Made by a program: the position numbers and the translations under genes | The notes under the pieces: generated by a model | Database searches by the model: none | Seen by the model: only the letters and a program-made list of their open reading frames with translations | What the model was told of the DNA's origin: nothing | Shown here: piece after piece, positions 1 through 11,390 of the stretch | Position numbering within the stretch: the stretch's first letter is position 1 | Layout: each line of letters begins with the position of its first letter | Origin: Nageia nagi | Lineage: Eukaryota; Pinophyta | Length of the DNA: 64,000 nt | Reading direction: 5' to 3' | Assembly (NCBI GenBank): GCA_050084985.1 | Contig: JBITNC010000001.1 | Span: 151,094,001-151,158,000, forward strand

Positions 1-1
1 A

Positions 2-265
2 TATTTTAAACATTCCTCATATCTTTGGTGGCTCTTTGCACATCAATATCTAGACAAACTCATAGAGGCAGGGATTCCAGTTGAGTTGACTAGTTCCAAT
101 ACTACACCAATGCCAATTGACTTGATGGTGCCAATTTTGACTAAGTTGCATGGATCCTACTATGAATTTATGGATAAGTTCTATGCAATAGTAATAAAAA
201 TTTTAACTGGAAAACTCCCTAGTAGGCTACATAAGCATAATGAAGGAGCTACAAGGAGGAAATAA
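2..265 (+). CDS. Partial open reading frame at the left edge, function unknown
   Basis: The frame starting at base 2 is open for 87 codons up to a TAA at 263-265, and the true start lies outside the window. The peptide has ordinary protein-like composition: an aromatic-rich beginning (SSYLWWLFAHQYLDKLIEAG), a Thr/Pro stretch and a basic end (GATRRK). In DNA this AT-rich, an 87-codon open frame truncated by the edge is more than expected by chance, but I do not recognise the family. It could be the tail of a transposon-borne ORF, such as those described further right, because the surrounding sequence is repeat-derived. The open frame is seen; a function is not claimed. Confidence 0.35.
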   Translation, partial: YFKHSSYLWWLFAHQYLDKLIEAGIPVELTSSNTTPMPIDLMVPILTKLHGSYYEFMDKFYAIVIKILTGKLPSRLHKHNEGATRRK

Positions 266-1029
266 AATCAGTGATTAGTACTTCATGACAAGCCACACCA
301 TAATAATCAAGTAAGGGTATTTTGAGAGACCCTTTTTATTACCTAAATATGTAACCTCCCAATTATACTCAATAGAGATGGGAAGATAGATTTGTGTTAT
401 AGAGAGCAAGTATGGGTCTAGGGGTAACTTTAAGTCTATTGTAGATATATAGGCTTCTACTAAGAATTTTACTCTTTTACAAATAGGGTATAAAGATAGT
501 TAGCCTAATTTATTGTATAGAATTTCAAGTTAGATAAGGTGTAAACTACATGGATGTATGACCTATCAGGGGAGATGACCCAAATAATAAAATCTAGTAA
601 AAAATGTCCAGCATTTATTCATGATAGTAGACCCCATATAAAATATTTTGTAAATAAAATTGAGCAAGAAGCAGAAATGTACCTAGATTGGGAATTTATA
701 CCCCTAAATAAGGCTTGGATGGCCCTTGAGGGAATAAGAAAGTATAGGAATTAGGAAAATAAGAGATAAGATTTTATCCTCAACCTAGAGGTCCTCACCC
801 AATTAGCAAATCTTAGGTGGGGTACCAATAAAATTCATTATTTTACAAGATTTAAATTTGAATACACTACAAAAGTTCACCACATTGAGAGTCAATTGTT
901 TGATTCTTTATTTTTTTATTCTAGTTATATTTTTGTTATGATTACCATTCCTATTTTTTAGACCTTTATTCATTCTCATCCTTTAGTTTACCTATGACCC
1001 CATTATCCTTTTTTTGGAATAATTCATGA
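266..1029. other. Intergenic or decayed sequence, nothing recognised
   Basis: About 760 bases of AT-rich sequence with only short chance reading frames, including a 66-codon one at 554-754 that has no recognisable motif. I see no LTR ends, tandem repeats or RNA gene. It may belong to the downstream part of the decayed LINE whose ORF1-like gene lies just to the right on the minus strand, but no reverse transcriptase motif could be read. Confidence 0.3.
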
Positions 1030-2404
1030 TGATAACAAATGTTCACTCTACCCTAAAGTGGCTTGCATTACTTTTGCAATTTTCTCCATTATTTATTTCA
1101 TCTAGATTTGTTGGTTCAAAGATTTTCTAGGCCCTTGTTATCCTACATTTAAAGTTTTTCTTATCACTATTTGTTGACATACTAGTATAGTCCTGGTCTC
1201 ATTTTGCATACCACTTTTATTTTCCTTTATGATCTCCTCCCTACTCCATTTTATTTTGCACCATTTTCCCACTGGCTTCATCTAGGATCATTTCATACTC
1301 CATTGGCTCTTTTTCTCTTATCTTGATGGATTTTGTCTCCATATTTTCTTTGATTATTTCAATTTTATCATCTTCCATTTGTATTTCCCCTATTGCTTCA
1401 TTTATTTTAAATTTATACTATAACATAGTATATGGATTGTTACTATCGTGGTTGGCCACCAACTTAGCCTACTTATTCCCTTTGTTTGTACCTCTTTGGT
1501 CCTTATTATTCTTTCCAATTTTATTTTTCCTTTGATGATTCAGCCTTTGTACTTGCATCCATATATTTTTTCTTCCATCATGGGCCTTAAGGTTCTCTTT
1601 TGGTAGGGGAGTCTTTGGTTTCTATGGGCATTCCTTAGCATAATAGTAATATTGCCCACATATAGTGCACTAGAAAGGTAAGTTAAGATACACTATTTAT
1701 TGTTCCCAATATTTCTCTCCTTCCTTATCAATAAAGATTCATTTTCTAAGTTATTTAGATATATCAATATTTACATAAAATAGAGTGTCTATCATCCTAC
1801 TTGGGTTCCATGTGCCCTTATAAATTAAAATGAGATCACCTATTCCTTTGGCTATTCTTGCAATTACACTTATGTTATAATATTTAGGTGGAAAGTTGGG
1901 GAGGCTTACCCAAGTTGGAATCATGTTGATGTTCTTAGTTTCTAGCTAAAAACCTTTATACCAATGTTGTAGAACAAGACCTTTTTGATTCAAAAACTAG
2001 GGGCCTAACACCAGAACATTTTCAATATCCTCCTCATACATGAATTTTAAGAGTAATAATTCATGTGGTAGTGCTACTACATCCATAATGCTTTTAGTAA
2101 ACTAGGTGATTGTCACCCGTCTCCTAAAAATATCCATTCTAGGAGGAATTCCTACAAACCTACCAATTAATATATTTTTGTATCAATTTGAATCCCCATT
2201 CACTATTATTTTTGGGATTTTGATTCTTGCCTCATTATCAATGATTTTGGTCTCTAGGTTAATTATGATTTCTTCCTCCAATTTATTTCTATCATGTGTG
2301 AACAATTTCACCCATTCTTTAACAAGTCTGTGACTTGGTTTCTCCCTCACTTTATTCATTCCCCTATGAGGGGTGTGTGATCGTATTGTTCCTATATTTA
2401 ACAT
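1030..2404 (-). pseudogene. Decayed LINE ORF1-like protein with DUF4283 region and zinc knuckle
   Basis: Read on the minus strand from about 2404, the region encodes a decayed protein of the plant DUF4283/zinc-knuckle type, found in ORF1 of plant L1-like LINEs, where it binds the element's RNA. The first part (2404-2183, 73 codons) is open and includes RLVKEWVKLFTHDRNKLEEE. Further on, several frames give a DUF4283-like stretch (GLVLQHWYKGF, IPTWVSLPNFPPKYYNISVI, NIDISK). At about 1600-1690 comes a CCHC knuckle, CTICGQYYYYAKEC, whose histidine is replaced by tyrosine, followed by a basic tail (HDGRKNIWMQVQRLNHQRKN). Two TAG codons flank the knuckle where glutamine would be expected. The first methionine is only the longest open start; the real start may lie further right. 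The family call is fairly sure; linkage to an ORF2 is not seen. Confidence 0.6.
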
Positions 2405-2482
2405 AATTTTTCCCTATCCTTCTAATTTACCTTATATAATATAACAATCCTCTATGCATTAGAGCTTTATGTTTCTCACAAG

Positions 2483-2755
2483 ATGATCATCTTCTATAAA
2501 AAGATGTTCATCTTCTATAACAATATACTCATCTTCTATGACAAGATGCTCATCTTTTGTGATAATACACTCATATTCTATTATAAGATTCTCATCTCCT
2601 CCAACAAGATGTGCATCTCCTCCAATAAGATTTTACTATCCACCAATAAGTTACACATATTCTCCAAAAATATGCTTGTATCCTACAATAAGACCTTATA
2701 TGTTCATCTCTAATAATAAGTTGCTCATCTTCTCTAACAAGACATGCATCTTCTC
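2483..2755. repeat. Degenerate 21-bp tandem minisatellite (about 13 units)
   Basis: Units of about 21 bp resemble 'atgctcatcttctatgacaag'-type words, alternating a CATCTTCT core with an ACAAGAT/AATA spacer. Because the period is a multiple of three, the plus strand stays open and shows heptads such as MFIFYNN, ILIFYDK, MLIFCDN, ILISSNK. This is a repeat artefact and not a gene. Units drift strongly toward the right end. A second 21-bp array lies at 36600-36851. Confidence 0.75.
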
Positions 2756-3647
2756 CTCTTACATAATAATCTTATCCATTTTTAGATTCATATTCATTTT
2801 CCTAGAGAAATTGATTCCATTAGGTAGATAGGATTATATTCTTACTGGGAATTATGTATGACCTTATATGTGATATTTAGTATAGCATATTCTACATTGT
2901 TAAATTGAGTGTTTAGTCTCCATCAAATGATTCTAGTAATTTAAATGAATCATGAATGGATCTACGATATGGTTAGGAGAATCTATTTATATATTCATAC
3001 TATATTATATTTTCTTACATTTTTCATGTTTATCCTTGATCATGCTAAAATATTTTTTGTCCATTGGATTTGAAGATTCACCTTATGATATTTTCTTAGG
3101 TATTGAATGCTTAAAATGGTATAATACATTTATGTTGTACATTAAAATTAGTAGTGTATATATGATATTATTATGTGGAAAGTTAGTACATATATATTCC
3201 ATGTGAATATAAGTTAGGATTTTATAGAGAACTCACCTAGATGGGTATCAAAAAACGTTTTTAGGTGGGATTTAATGAGGAAATTACAAGTATGTAGACT
3301 GGTTATGGATGAGAAGGTTGCTTTAGGGTTTGACTATTTTTTGATTCTAGAAGCTACATTAATGAGGGTTGTTGAATGAGGTATGTTAGGAATTATGAGG
3401 TTATATGATTCATTTAGCTTCCCAAATAAGGCTATAACTCTAGCACTACTTGGGATAGAATTAGAGATATTTTTGGCTTCATTTAGAAATATTGGTGAGA
3501 CTCTAGGGGTTTCACATCATGTTAGGTATAATTTCCTTACATTTTATATATTTTGTTTGATATAAAGGGCTACTACATTACATAAATTTCTAGTTTGTAG
3601 TAAAAATTACATGAGGCTTGAAATTAGAAAGTGTATTTTCCAAGGTA
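2756..3647. other. AT-rich spacer, nothing recognised
   Basis: About 890 bases with two short chance frames (84 codons at 2952, 60 codons at 3383) rich in Ile, Leu and Phe and without motifs. It ends at the outer LTR boundary of element A. Confidence 0.3.
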
Positions 3648-5075
3648 TGATGATTCGTTCTAGCTTCTAGCTTCTAAACTGGTCAAAACAAGCTCAAACA
3701 TGCACAAAATATCTAATGACTTATTAGGAATGAAAAATACAAAATTAAAATTATAGAAAATACCTTCAAACCTAATGTCTAGTTATGATGTGAAATCATG
3801 AAATCAATACAAGAAAATATCTCTAGTATTCTAACGATTTGATTAGGAAGAAAAATGGTACTTCAACAATGCAAAAATGCTTCACAAACCTAACATCCTA
3901 ATTAAAGAGCCAAAATAGATGTTAATCAATGAAAATATCACTCCAGATCCAACATTACACTTAGGGAGCAAAATAGAGATTTCAAGCAATGCAAAACTAG
4001 TCCAAAACTTAACATCCAAGCATAGGGAGATAAATAGAAAGTTATTTTGACAACAAAATGTATTTGAATTTAATATAACAAGAATAAAGGAATTATAATA
4101 TTTTTATCAAACTAAGGAATTTGTACCAAGACTATCTATAATAGGGTTATTCCAAATGGATCCAAGGTCTCACAAATCCCAAAAACGATGAGGCAAGACT
4201 AGGTCTCCTTTGTAGCAACTGTGATGGAAATAACAATATTCCTCTCAAGATGGCTAGAGTAAGTTCAAGGGTAGTCTCTTATCCCCTTGATACCTTGAAT
4301 TTAGGTCACCCTAGAAGTGGAAAAGATAAAGTCTCCACTTAATTCAAAAAAAAAAGTTTAATAACAAATTCAGAATATCTCATAATGGCTATGAGCACTC
4401 CTTTTATAGGTGAGAGTGATCATCTTCTAATCTTGCATTGACATGATTTGATATTAGAGATATGTGATCCATGTACTCATGTATGTAACATCCAAGAAGG
4501 GAATCCTTAGGATGTATGAAATCATATCTAAGGGCCAAGAATGCCAACATCTAAGAGAGGGTGATGTCGGAGCACCTCATGATTAGTGCCATAGGTCCAT
4601 GTGCTTAGGAGGACCAACATGGGGTTTTGGGATGCTCAGATTCCCAATGTCTAAGTTAGGGATATTTCCACTTGCCTAATGATTGATAACACCTAGTTCA
4701 AAGTATCACGTCCATCCTTAGAGCTCCAAATGACCTCATAGTCGATGCAATCACCTAGGGGCATGCTCTACCTCAAAGAGGGGAGCACTAATGATAGAGA
4801 TATATTTGATACCAATATTACAAACATCATGGCTAAAATATGTAATGCCTCTTTTAGGTAGAATAATATTGCATTTACAAATATAGTTGCCTTGGTATTA
4901 CAAATACAATATTATTATCATTTTAGCAATTAACTAACATAAATAAATAAAAGGGCCATTTATTCCATAATTAGAGCTTTATTAAGTCTCTAAGTGGAAT
5001 TTATAGAGCTTTAAATTAATGTTCCCATTTATTAGAGGTAAAATGGGGAAAATACCTAAAAATGGGGATATTACA
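3648..5075 (-). repeat. 3' LTR of element A
   Basis: On the plus strand it begins tgatgattcg and ends ggggatattaca, so on the minus strand it runs TGTAATATCCCC ... CA. It shares a long alignable stretch (3648-3922) with 15979-16293, including word runs such as 'gagctcaaacatgcac' and 'tctctagtattc'. The right copy carries extra bases near its start. The length of 1428 bp is set by the purine tract abutting it at 5076. Confidence 0.65.
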
Positions 5076-6120
5076 AGTCCATCCTCCCCAAATTGCTTAC
5101 CTTCAAGTAATTCAAAATATTCACAATTACAACAACATCTTCTTGGTTGATCCAATAATCTTCAAGATATACCTTCTTTTTAGAAGCTTCCATCTTTTCC
5201 CTCTTGAAGTCTTCTACTAGGATGTTTAGTATTGCTTCCTTTTTCTCATGGGAATCATATGAATCTATTTTTGTCTATTTTGCTTCCCTTGAGTTTCTAA
5301 ATTTTATTCTTGTAGTGATTGATCTTCTATCATCTTGATCCAACTTTGGTTTTGAACTGAAAGGTCTATGTATGTTTGCATCAATATTACCCATGGCCTT
5401 AAGGTCCTTACTTTATTGGTCCTCTAGATATAAGTGATAGCTAACATTTTGCCAATCATTGGTGGGAGGACCTTTATACTCAAATTATCTTATGTTAGGG
5501 CATGTCCATTTTGATCCTTTCATTACATATTTGTTTTATCCACATTTTTTCTCATCTTCATGAATCTTTTCTACCAATGTAGCTAGGGTTTTTTCTTGGA
5601 ATTTTTGTAGTCTTTATATACCTTAGTGTTTTCTTTTTCTTTTTTTTGAATAATGGTTTCATTCCTTTTCTTTGTGAGGCAAATTTTGATTTCTACCCTT
5701 AACCATAGGGGCTATTTATGCCTTCTAACCCTTATCTATTGGTTGTTGGGCTTCCCAGTAAATGTAGAAAGGAACTATCTCTTGAAACCTTTTTGATTTT
5801 TCATAATAATCTCTTAATACATCTTCAAGAGTGGTAAGTTTTTTTTGGAGTTACTTCCTCTATCACTTCTATATTTTTCCAATCTTCAAGTTTACTTATT
5901 ATATTTTGCATTATCTTTATAAAAACATCTAGTTTCTATTTTATCTTGTCTTGTTGTTCAATTATATGATGATGTCTATTCTATTTTTTGAAACTGATAG
6001 CCATACCTTCAAGCTTACTTGAAATTAAAGTAGGTTTTATTTTTGTTAATAATTAAATTAGAAGGATGATAATGACTTCCAAATTATACTCTACCATATT
6101 TTTACCACATCTATGTTTCC
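5073..6120 (-). pseudogene. Decayed coiled-coil gag-like protein of element A
   Basis: On the minus strand, mostly open frames from about 6120 to the TAA at 5073-5075 give one coherent charged protein of roughly 350 residues. Recognisable stretches in order are LDVFIKIMQNIISKLEDWKN, LTTLEDVLRDYYEKSKRFQE, IQRLQKFQEKTLATLVEKIH, FEYKGPPTNDWQNVSYHLY, INIHRPF-like bases near 5370, and a C-terminal KKKVYLEDYWINQEDVVVIV ending SNLGRMDL exactly at the LTR edge. Helical, Lys/Glu-rich segments suggest coiled coil. There are several internal stops and at least one frameshift at an A-run near 5840. I infer a structural (gag-like) role from its place alone between LTRs; no zinc knuckle is clear and no database family is recognised. 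Confidence 0.5.
5076..5096 (-). promoter_or_regulatory. Polypurine tract of element A
   Basis: On the minus strand the bases just upstream of the LTR read 'tttggggaggatggact', a purine-rich tract of the kind that primes plus-strand synthesis in LTR retrotransposons. It immediately precedes the TGTAATATC start of the LTR. Confidence 0.6.
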
Positions 6121-7980
6121 AAGTCTCGAAGTGTTTGATTTATATTCTCAAAATATAGATGTCAAACTTCTAGTGAGAGAATGATGATGAGAAGATATCA
6201 AAACTTTGAATTAAGCCTATGAGAAGCCCAATGACTTGTTACAAGGTGATGATCTCCCTCTAGGGTGACCAACAAACTCTCTTGATGTGCTCAATAGGTC
6301 CTTTAGCTTCCTCAATGTTAAATATCCAACTTCCTTGGTTTCCCACATATGGATTTATAAGGCTAGGAGATAATTTGAATGTGTATTTTTACACCTTATT
6401 CCTCATATTTTATTTTTTCTTGTAAAAAATAAATAAAAACTCCTTAAAAATTATTTTTATTTTTCCTAATTAATAAAATAAAAAATATTTTTGAATTTTT
6501 CCAAATTTTTGTTTCCTTATTACTCCTAAAAATAAAATAAAATATTTTTTTGATCTTTTCTCCTTATTTCTCCTATTTAGAAATACTTAAAATATGGAAT
6601 ACTCAAATTACTTATACCTAGAATTTTAGTGTTTCCATGATGGAATGAACTAATCAAATCTTGAACATATGGGTTATGGGCCCAAAGAAAAAACTATGAA
6701 TTGGGGTGTGTCCTCTCAATGATTAGAATTCACACAAGTTGAATAGTGTAAATCCAATTTTGAATTTCAAAATATTGCCAAGATGCCAATCATTCAACCT
6801 TCAAGGGATGAATTTGTGCAAGCTCATAGTAAATAAAGCCTCTTATACACCCAACATCTCACTTTCAACTTGAAATTTAGGAGAAAAAAGTAAAATTACA
6901 CCAATATATCCTCCTCAGGCCTCCATGGTGTGGATACTATCATGAAAGTTAATCAATATTAAAAAATTAACTCTCCTATTTTCCAACGACCTCCTTGCAT
7001 TTACTTGTAGCTTCAAATTTGCTAAAAAATAATTACCAATATTTCTAGTGACCCTGTAAAATTATAAATACTTGCCTTCCATGATATAAATTAATTAATA
7101 CTTAAAAGTGTTATTGCTTGTGATGTTGTATCAACTCCCACTTGGCCTTAATGAGCCAACATCCTAATTAAAGTGTCTCCAAAATATAGAAAAGGTTTTG
7201 AAAAATCCTCTAATAGCTCAATGTATGACCTCTAGTGACTTCTTAAAGCATCAAGAAGTCTAAAAAATCCTCCAAACCTTTAATGTTTAGCACAAAATGG
7301 ATTCATAATGCCAAAATATATTCAAAACAACTCTCAGTATGCCATGTTTGCTTCATAATGATCCTAAAATGCATGTCAAACTTCAAAATCATCCTCAAAA
7401 TACCAACATATTTCTCCATATGATCTCAGACTCTCCAAAAAAAAACCCTAATTCCTCCTTTGAACTTAGAATAAATCAAGAACAACCTTCAACTTAAAAT
7501 AAAAATTCAATTTTTTTAAAAAAGTGTATCTTTTCAAGCTGAACCAACCTCCTGAATGCTTTAGAATTCAAGATTAAGGCCATCAGATGCCCAATGACTT
7601 ACCATAAGGATAAGATAGGGATCCTAGATCCCTAATGACTTGCTCCAAACATCTAGAACCTCCAAAAACTACTTTAAAATGATCAATATAATTCTATTTC
7701 AACTCCACTCTTCAATAAGATAGCAAGATCTTGCCATAAATACCATAGTAAGCATTGCGATCTAAAATAATATCATAATGAGTCTCCTTCAACTTCTCAA
7801 ACTCCTCCATTAATCTTCTTTAGTAGCAACTTCTCAACTCTTACCATGCACCAATGGTAAGATCTCTAACTTCTCTCAGCAAATATTTCATGTGTTATAC
7901 CACTATGATGTGGGTATATAAATAGTTAAACTCTCTTATGATCTAACTCAAAACCCTCTATGAATGATGCCCTTGATTCT
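6121..7980 (-). other. Leader-side noncoding part of element A
   Basis: About 1.9 kb of AT-rich sequence between the site where element B inserted and the gag-like ORF. It contains no open frame of note. By position it is the 5' untranslated leader of element A. Confidence 0.35.
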
Positions 7981-8697
7981 TGTTAACACCTAAAAAGGAA
8001 TTTTGATTTAATTAAAATACCATTATAACTATTTAAAATAAATTATTTAATTTATTAAATAAATATTCTTTTCTATGTGAACTCTCATATACCTTTATGC
8101 TTTATGGTAATAGGTCAGCTTGACATCACAATAAGCCTAAGGAGGAGCCTTAGCACTGGACCTGTTACCTATAAAGGTGGAGGCATTGTGCATGATCAAA
8201 GATATTATATGACATGAAATAATCCCAAATAATTGATAGGTGGAAATATACTTGTGTCAATATTGACCAGTATTTCTTTATGCCACCTATCATATTTGGA
8301 TTTTGTTATACTCTAATTTCTACATTCTTGCAATCTTTCATCCCTTCATGAGTGAGATTTCATGCACCAAAGGTGGGATGATGACATCGAGAAAAAGGGT
8401 GAGGCATTTTAGAAAGATAATTGAGTGATGTCGTTGGGTTTCTTATGCTATCATTGGGTTGAGGTTATATTAGTGGCTCTGTATTTTGAGGAAGCTCATC
8501 ATTCATCCTCTTTCAATCAAATTTCACCTTCGTTCATCATCACAAGTAAACTACAAGTTTGTATCTTTTGTAAATCCAATTTTGATAGGTTAAGGTCAAT
8601 TAATTCATTTTCATATTTCATGTCATTAATTTCTTGTTATTTCATATTTAAATTATTCTACAAATAACCCTATTTATTATTATTTTAGTTATAATAA
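7981..8697 (+). repeat. 5' LTR of element B
   Basis: It begins TGTTAACACCTAAAAA and aligns through its length with 15212-15939, sharing blocks such as 'catcacaataagcct' and 'ttatttcatattta'-like words. A TATA-like 'tataaagg' lies at 8170-8177. The 3' end is set by the primer site that follows. It does not end in CA, so the exact end is uncertain by a few bases. Confidence 0.65.
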
Positions 8698-8698
8698 T

Positions 8699-8716
8699 TG
8701 GTGAACCCAACTTCTT
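8699..8716 (+). other. Primer binding site of element B
   Basis: TGGTGAACCCAACTTC directly follows the 5' LTR. Its position and TGG start fit a tRNA 3'-end primer site. Element D has a similar 'ttttggtgaattcgat' at the same place. Confidence 0.5.
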
Positions 8717-8802
8717 TTTGATACATCTTGTTACCCTTCACTAGTTGCACCAAAATCTTAGGGTTTCAAATAGGACTAATTGTTGTTTTAAGTGTTATAT
8801 AA

Positions 8803-10640
8803 ATGGATACACCTATTGCTATAGATCATGAAAACACTAAATATCCTATTGTACAAACTAATAAGACTAGGACATGCAATAATTATGCCAACAAAAATGT
8901 ACAAATACTACACCTACATGATGAATATGATAGTTCTTCGAAAGATTGTAGCCACTTAACTCAAAAAGAAGCAAACAAAAATCAAGAACTTGATGCACTC
9001 CCATCAAATACATTAGAGGTACTCACTAAAATTTTACCTATTCCACAAGGTCAAAAATTTTTGGGTGTGAAATAATGTCTTTATTTCCTTGTTCAAACTT
9101 TGCAAGAAGTCGATATTGAAGTCAAACACCTACTAGGTTCTACTCTAGATACTGATCCTGAATATACCAAACAAAGGTAGATGATCTAGAAGACCAAAAC
9201 TAATATTACCATAACCCCTTTTTGATAGACTAACAAGTATTTTGAACCTTCTCAAGTTCCTCGATTAATGTTTCTTGTCCTTAATATTGTTCTTGAACCC
9301 CAAATCCTAAACTAGACCCTTGGTACCTCACATAACCCTAACAACATCGTTAGATCTATCACCGTTGCTCTATTATATAAACAAAATCATGACCATTTTT
9401 TTATCGATCCTAAGATTTCCATTCCATAATTTCCTCCCAATTGTGATGAAGAGTTTGAAGATAACATTGACAAAGAATACCTAGTTGATATTTTAGAAGA
9501 TAAAGAACCTTAAAGGCCACCCATCCCTAAATCTTGGATGGATGAACCTAATCTAGCAATAGCATTCAAAATGAAAGGAAGAATAGGTTGGTTAGATGCA
9601 AAATTTGATATCCTAAAGAGAGAACTAAAGTTTTTGAAGCTTAATAGGGAATACAAAGATGCTCCACTAGAATGCCAAATGAAGTTGGTCAACAATTTGG
9701 TAAGAACTTTAGAGCAAGAAAAAGTTCACTATTTTGGTCTATTTGCAGGCTTAACAAAGGAAAAGCACATGGATATTGGTAGACCATTACAATAAATATC
9801 TCTAGATGATGCACTCCAACAATTGCTACAATTAAAGCAATAGAAGGATTCCATCATGGCCTACATCAATAAGTTTACATTAGCAGTTTCAAGAGGTAGT
9901 GAGAACCCATTTTGCCATCACATCTACCAAAGAAGATATGATAAATAGCTAATATTTACTATTTTTGATTGTCATTATGATCCTATAATACATTTTCAAA
10001 GGTATCACTTAGAGGCTATTTCAATTAAAAATGATGATGACTTGTTGGCTAAATTATTTCCTCTTAGCTTAAAATCAAAATCATTCTTGTGGTTTACTAA
10101 TCTTTCTAATGAAAGTATTACATGTTTTGATGATGTTGTTAAATTATTTTTAGATCAATATAATTTGTTCATAACATAAGAATCATCTCCCCTAGACATG
10201 TATAACCTAAAATAGAAACAAGGTCAACCTATTAGTGATTTTATTATCGAGTGGTCCAAAGTAGCCAACCAATTCCATATCCCTACCAAAGAAAAAAATC
10301 ATGTTCTTTTTCAAGCCTTATTACCATCTTGTAGATGTGAATTTTAATATTTCCATGATTACCCATATGAAAAACTAATATGTGAAATGATTATTAAAGA
10401 GGCTTGTCACAAATCATTCAATCAAATGTTAGCCTTTATGAAACTAACTTCATTTCAAACTCATGTTTATCCTAACAAACCTAAAAAGATCCATCACCAT
10501 AAACTTGAATTCAAAATGATAGCTCATGTCAACCATGATGATATAGAAGTTTAGAAACCTAGGAAGTCATGTAGGAAGTATACCAAGTTCCATGTGGACA
10601 TTAGTGAAGTCTTGGATGCCTTAGTAGCCATGAACATGAT
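8803..10640 (+). pseudogene. Decayed Ty3/gypsy-type gag of element B
   Basis: The plus strand encodes a broken gag polyprotein. An N-terminal part starts at 8803 (MDTPIAIDHENTKYPIVQTN, 90 codons). A charged helical part is open at 9538-9795 (MDEPNLAIAFKMKGRIGWLD). The capsid-like core then follows in one frame with stops (DDDLLAKLFPLSLKSKSFLW, CFDDVVKLFLDQYNLF, QPISDFIIEWSKVANQFHIP). The pattern 'LAKLFPLSL-K-S-LWF' followed by 'F-D-V-FL--Y' is the usual plant retrotransposon gag core. No intact zinc knuckle is visible. Gag would coat the RNA in the particle. Many stops (TAG/TAA) make it a pseudogene. Confidence 0.65.
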
Positions 10641-11390
10641 CCATTATTTGGGCTATTCTATAAATTATTTCACCATATTTTCTATTTATACATTTCTTTT
10701 TCATTGATTGGTCATAATTTGTAATGTTTCATTTTAAATTGAGTGTCTTCCTACCCTTATAACCAAGTGAAGATGCTAGAACCTAACATCATTGCCCTAT
10801 TTCTAGTCTTGTTAAGCAACAAATTTGATATCATGTTTCAACTATATGTGTTTTATTGCAAAAATGTGTATGTGCTTGTATTATTTCCATGATTTTTAGT
10901 ACATGATGGATACTAATTTATAAGCTTCATTCTCTTTTTTTTCATCAAAATTTAGGCCTCTTTTTTTAGTAAGTAGGCCATATCCTGAGCATGTGCTCTT
11001 TTTATTTCCATTTTTGCACTTTATCCAAATATTTTCATTGTATTCCAACATCTTTGCTCTATTATCCCTAAACATTATTATGACTATTTTTAATTTTTTA
11101 AGATTTTATATGTTCATGCTTGCTAAAACCATTGTGTGTATAAGTCCTTTGTCATTAAATTATCTTTTTATGCTTATCTTTGTTAAATAAATTATTCAAA
11201 ATTTAGTTTTTGCATATTCAAAAATTCAAATCTAGTACTAATAAATGAAAGAAAAAAATAAAAATATCATACACATAGTCAAACATATTACCATATAATC
11301 AAAATATCATATTTTCAATAATAATAATATATTTCCAAAACAAGTCCATAAAATATGAGTCACTAATACAACAAACTAGTTCCATCCATA
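10641..11390. other. Spacer between gag and antisense ORF in element B
   Basis: AT-rich sequence with T-runs ('aggcctctttttttag') that has a counterpart at about 32900 in element D between its gag and antisense ORF. No gene is seen; a 65-codon hydrophobic frame at 10993 is judged chance. Confidence 0.35.

Noticed and set aside
2483-2831. Two overlapping plus-strand frames of 76 and 97 codons
   Set aside because: They are by-products of the 21-bp minisatellite and have no motif.
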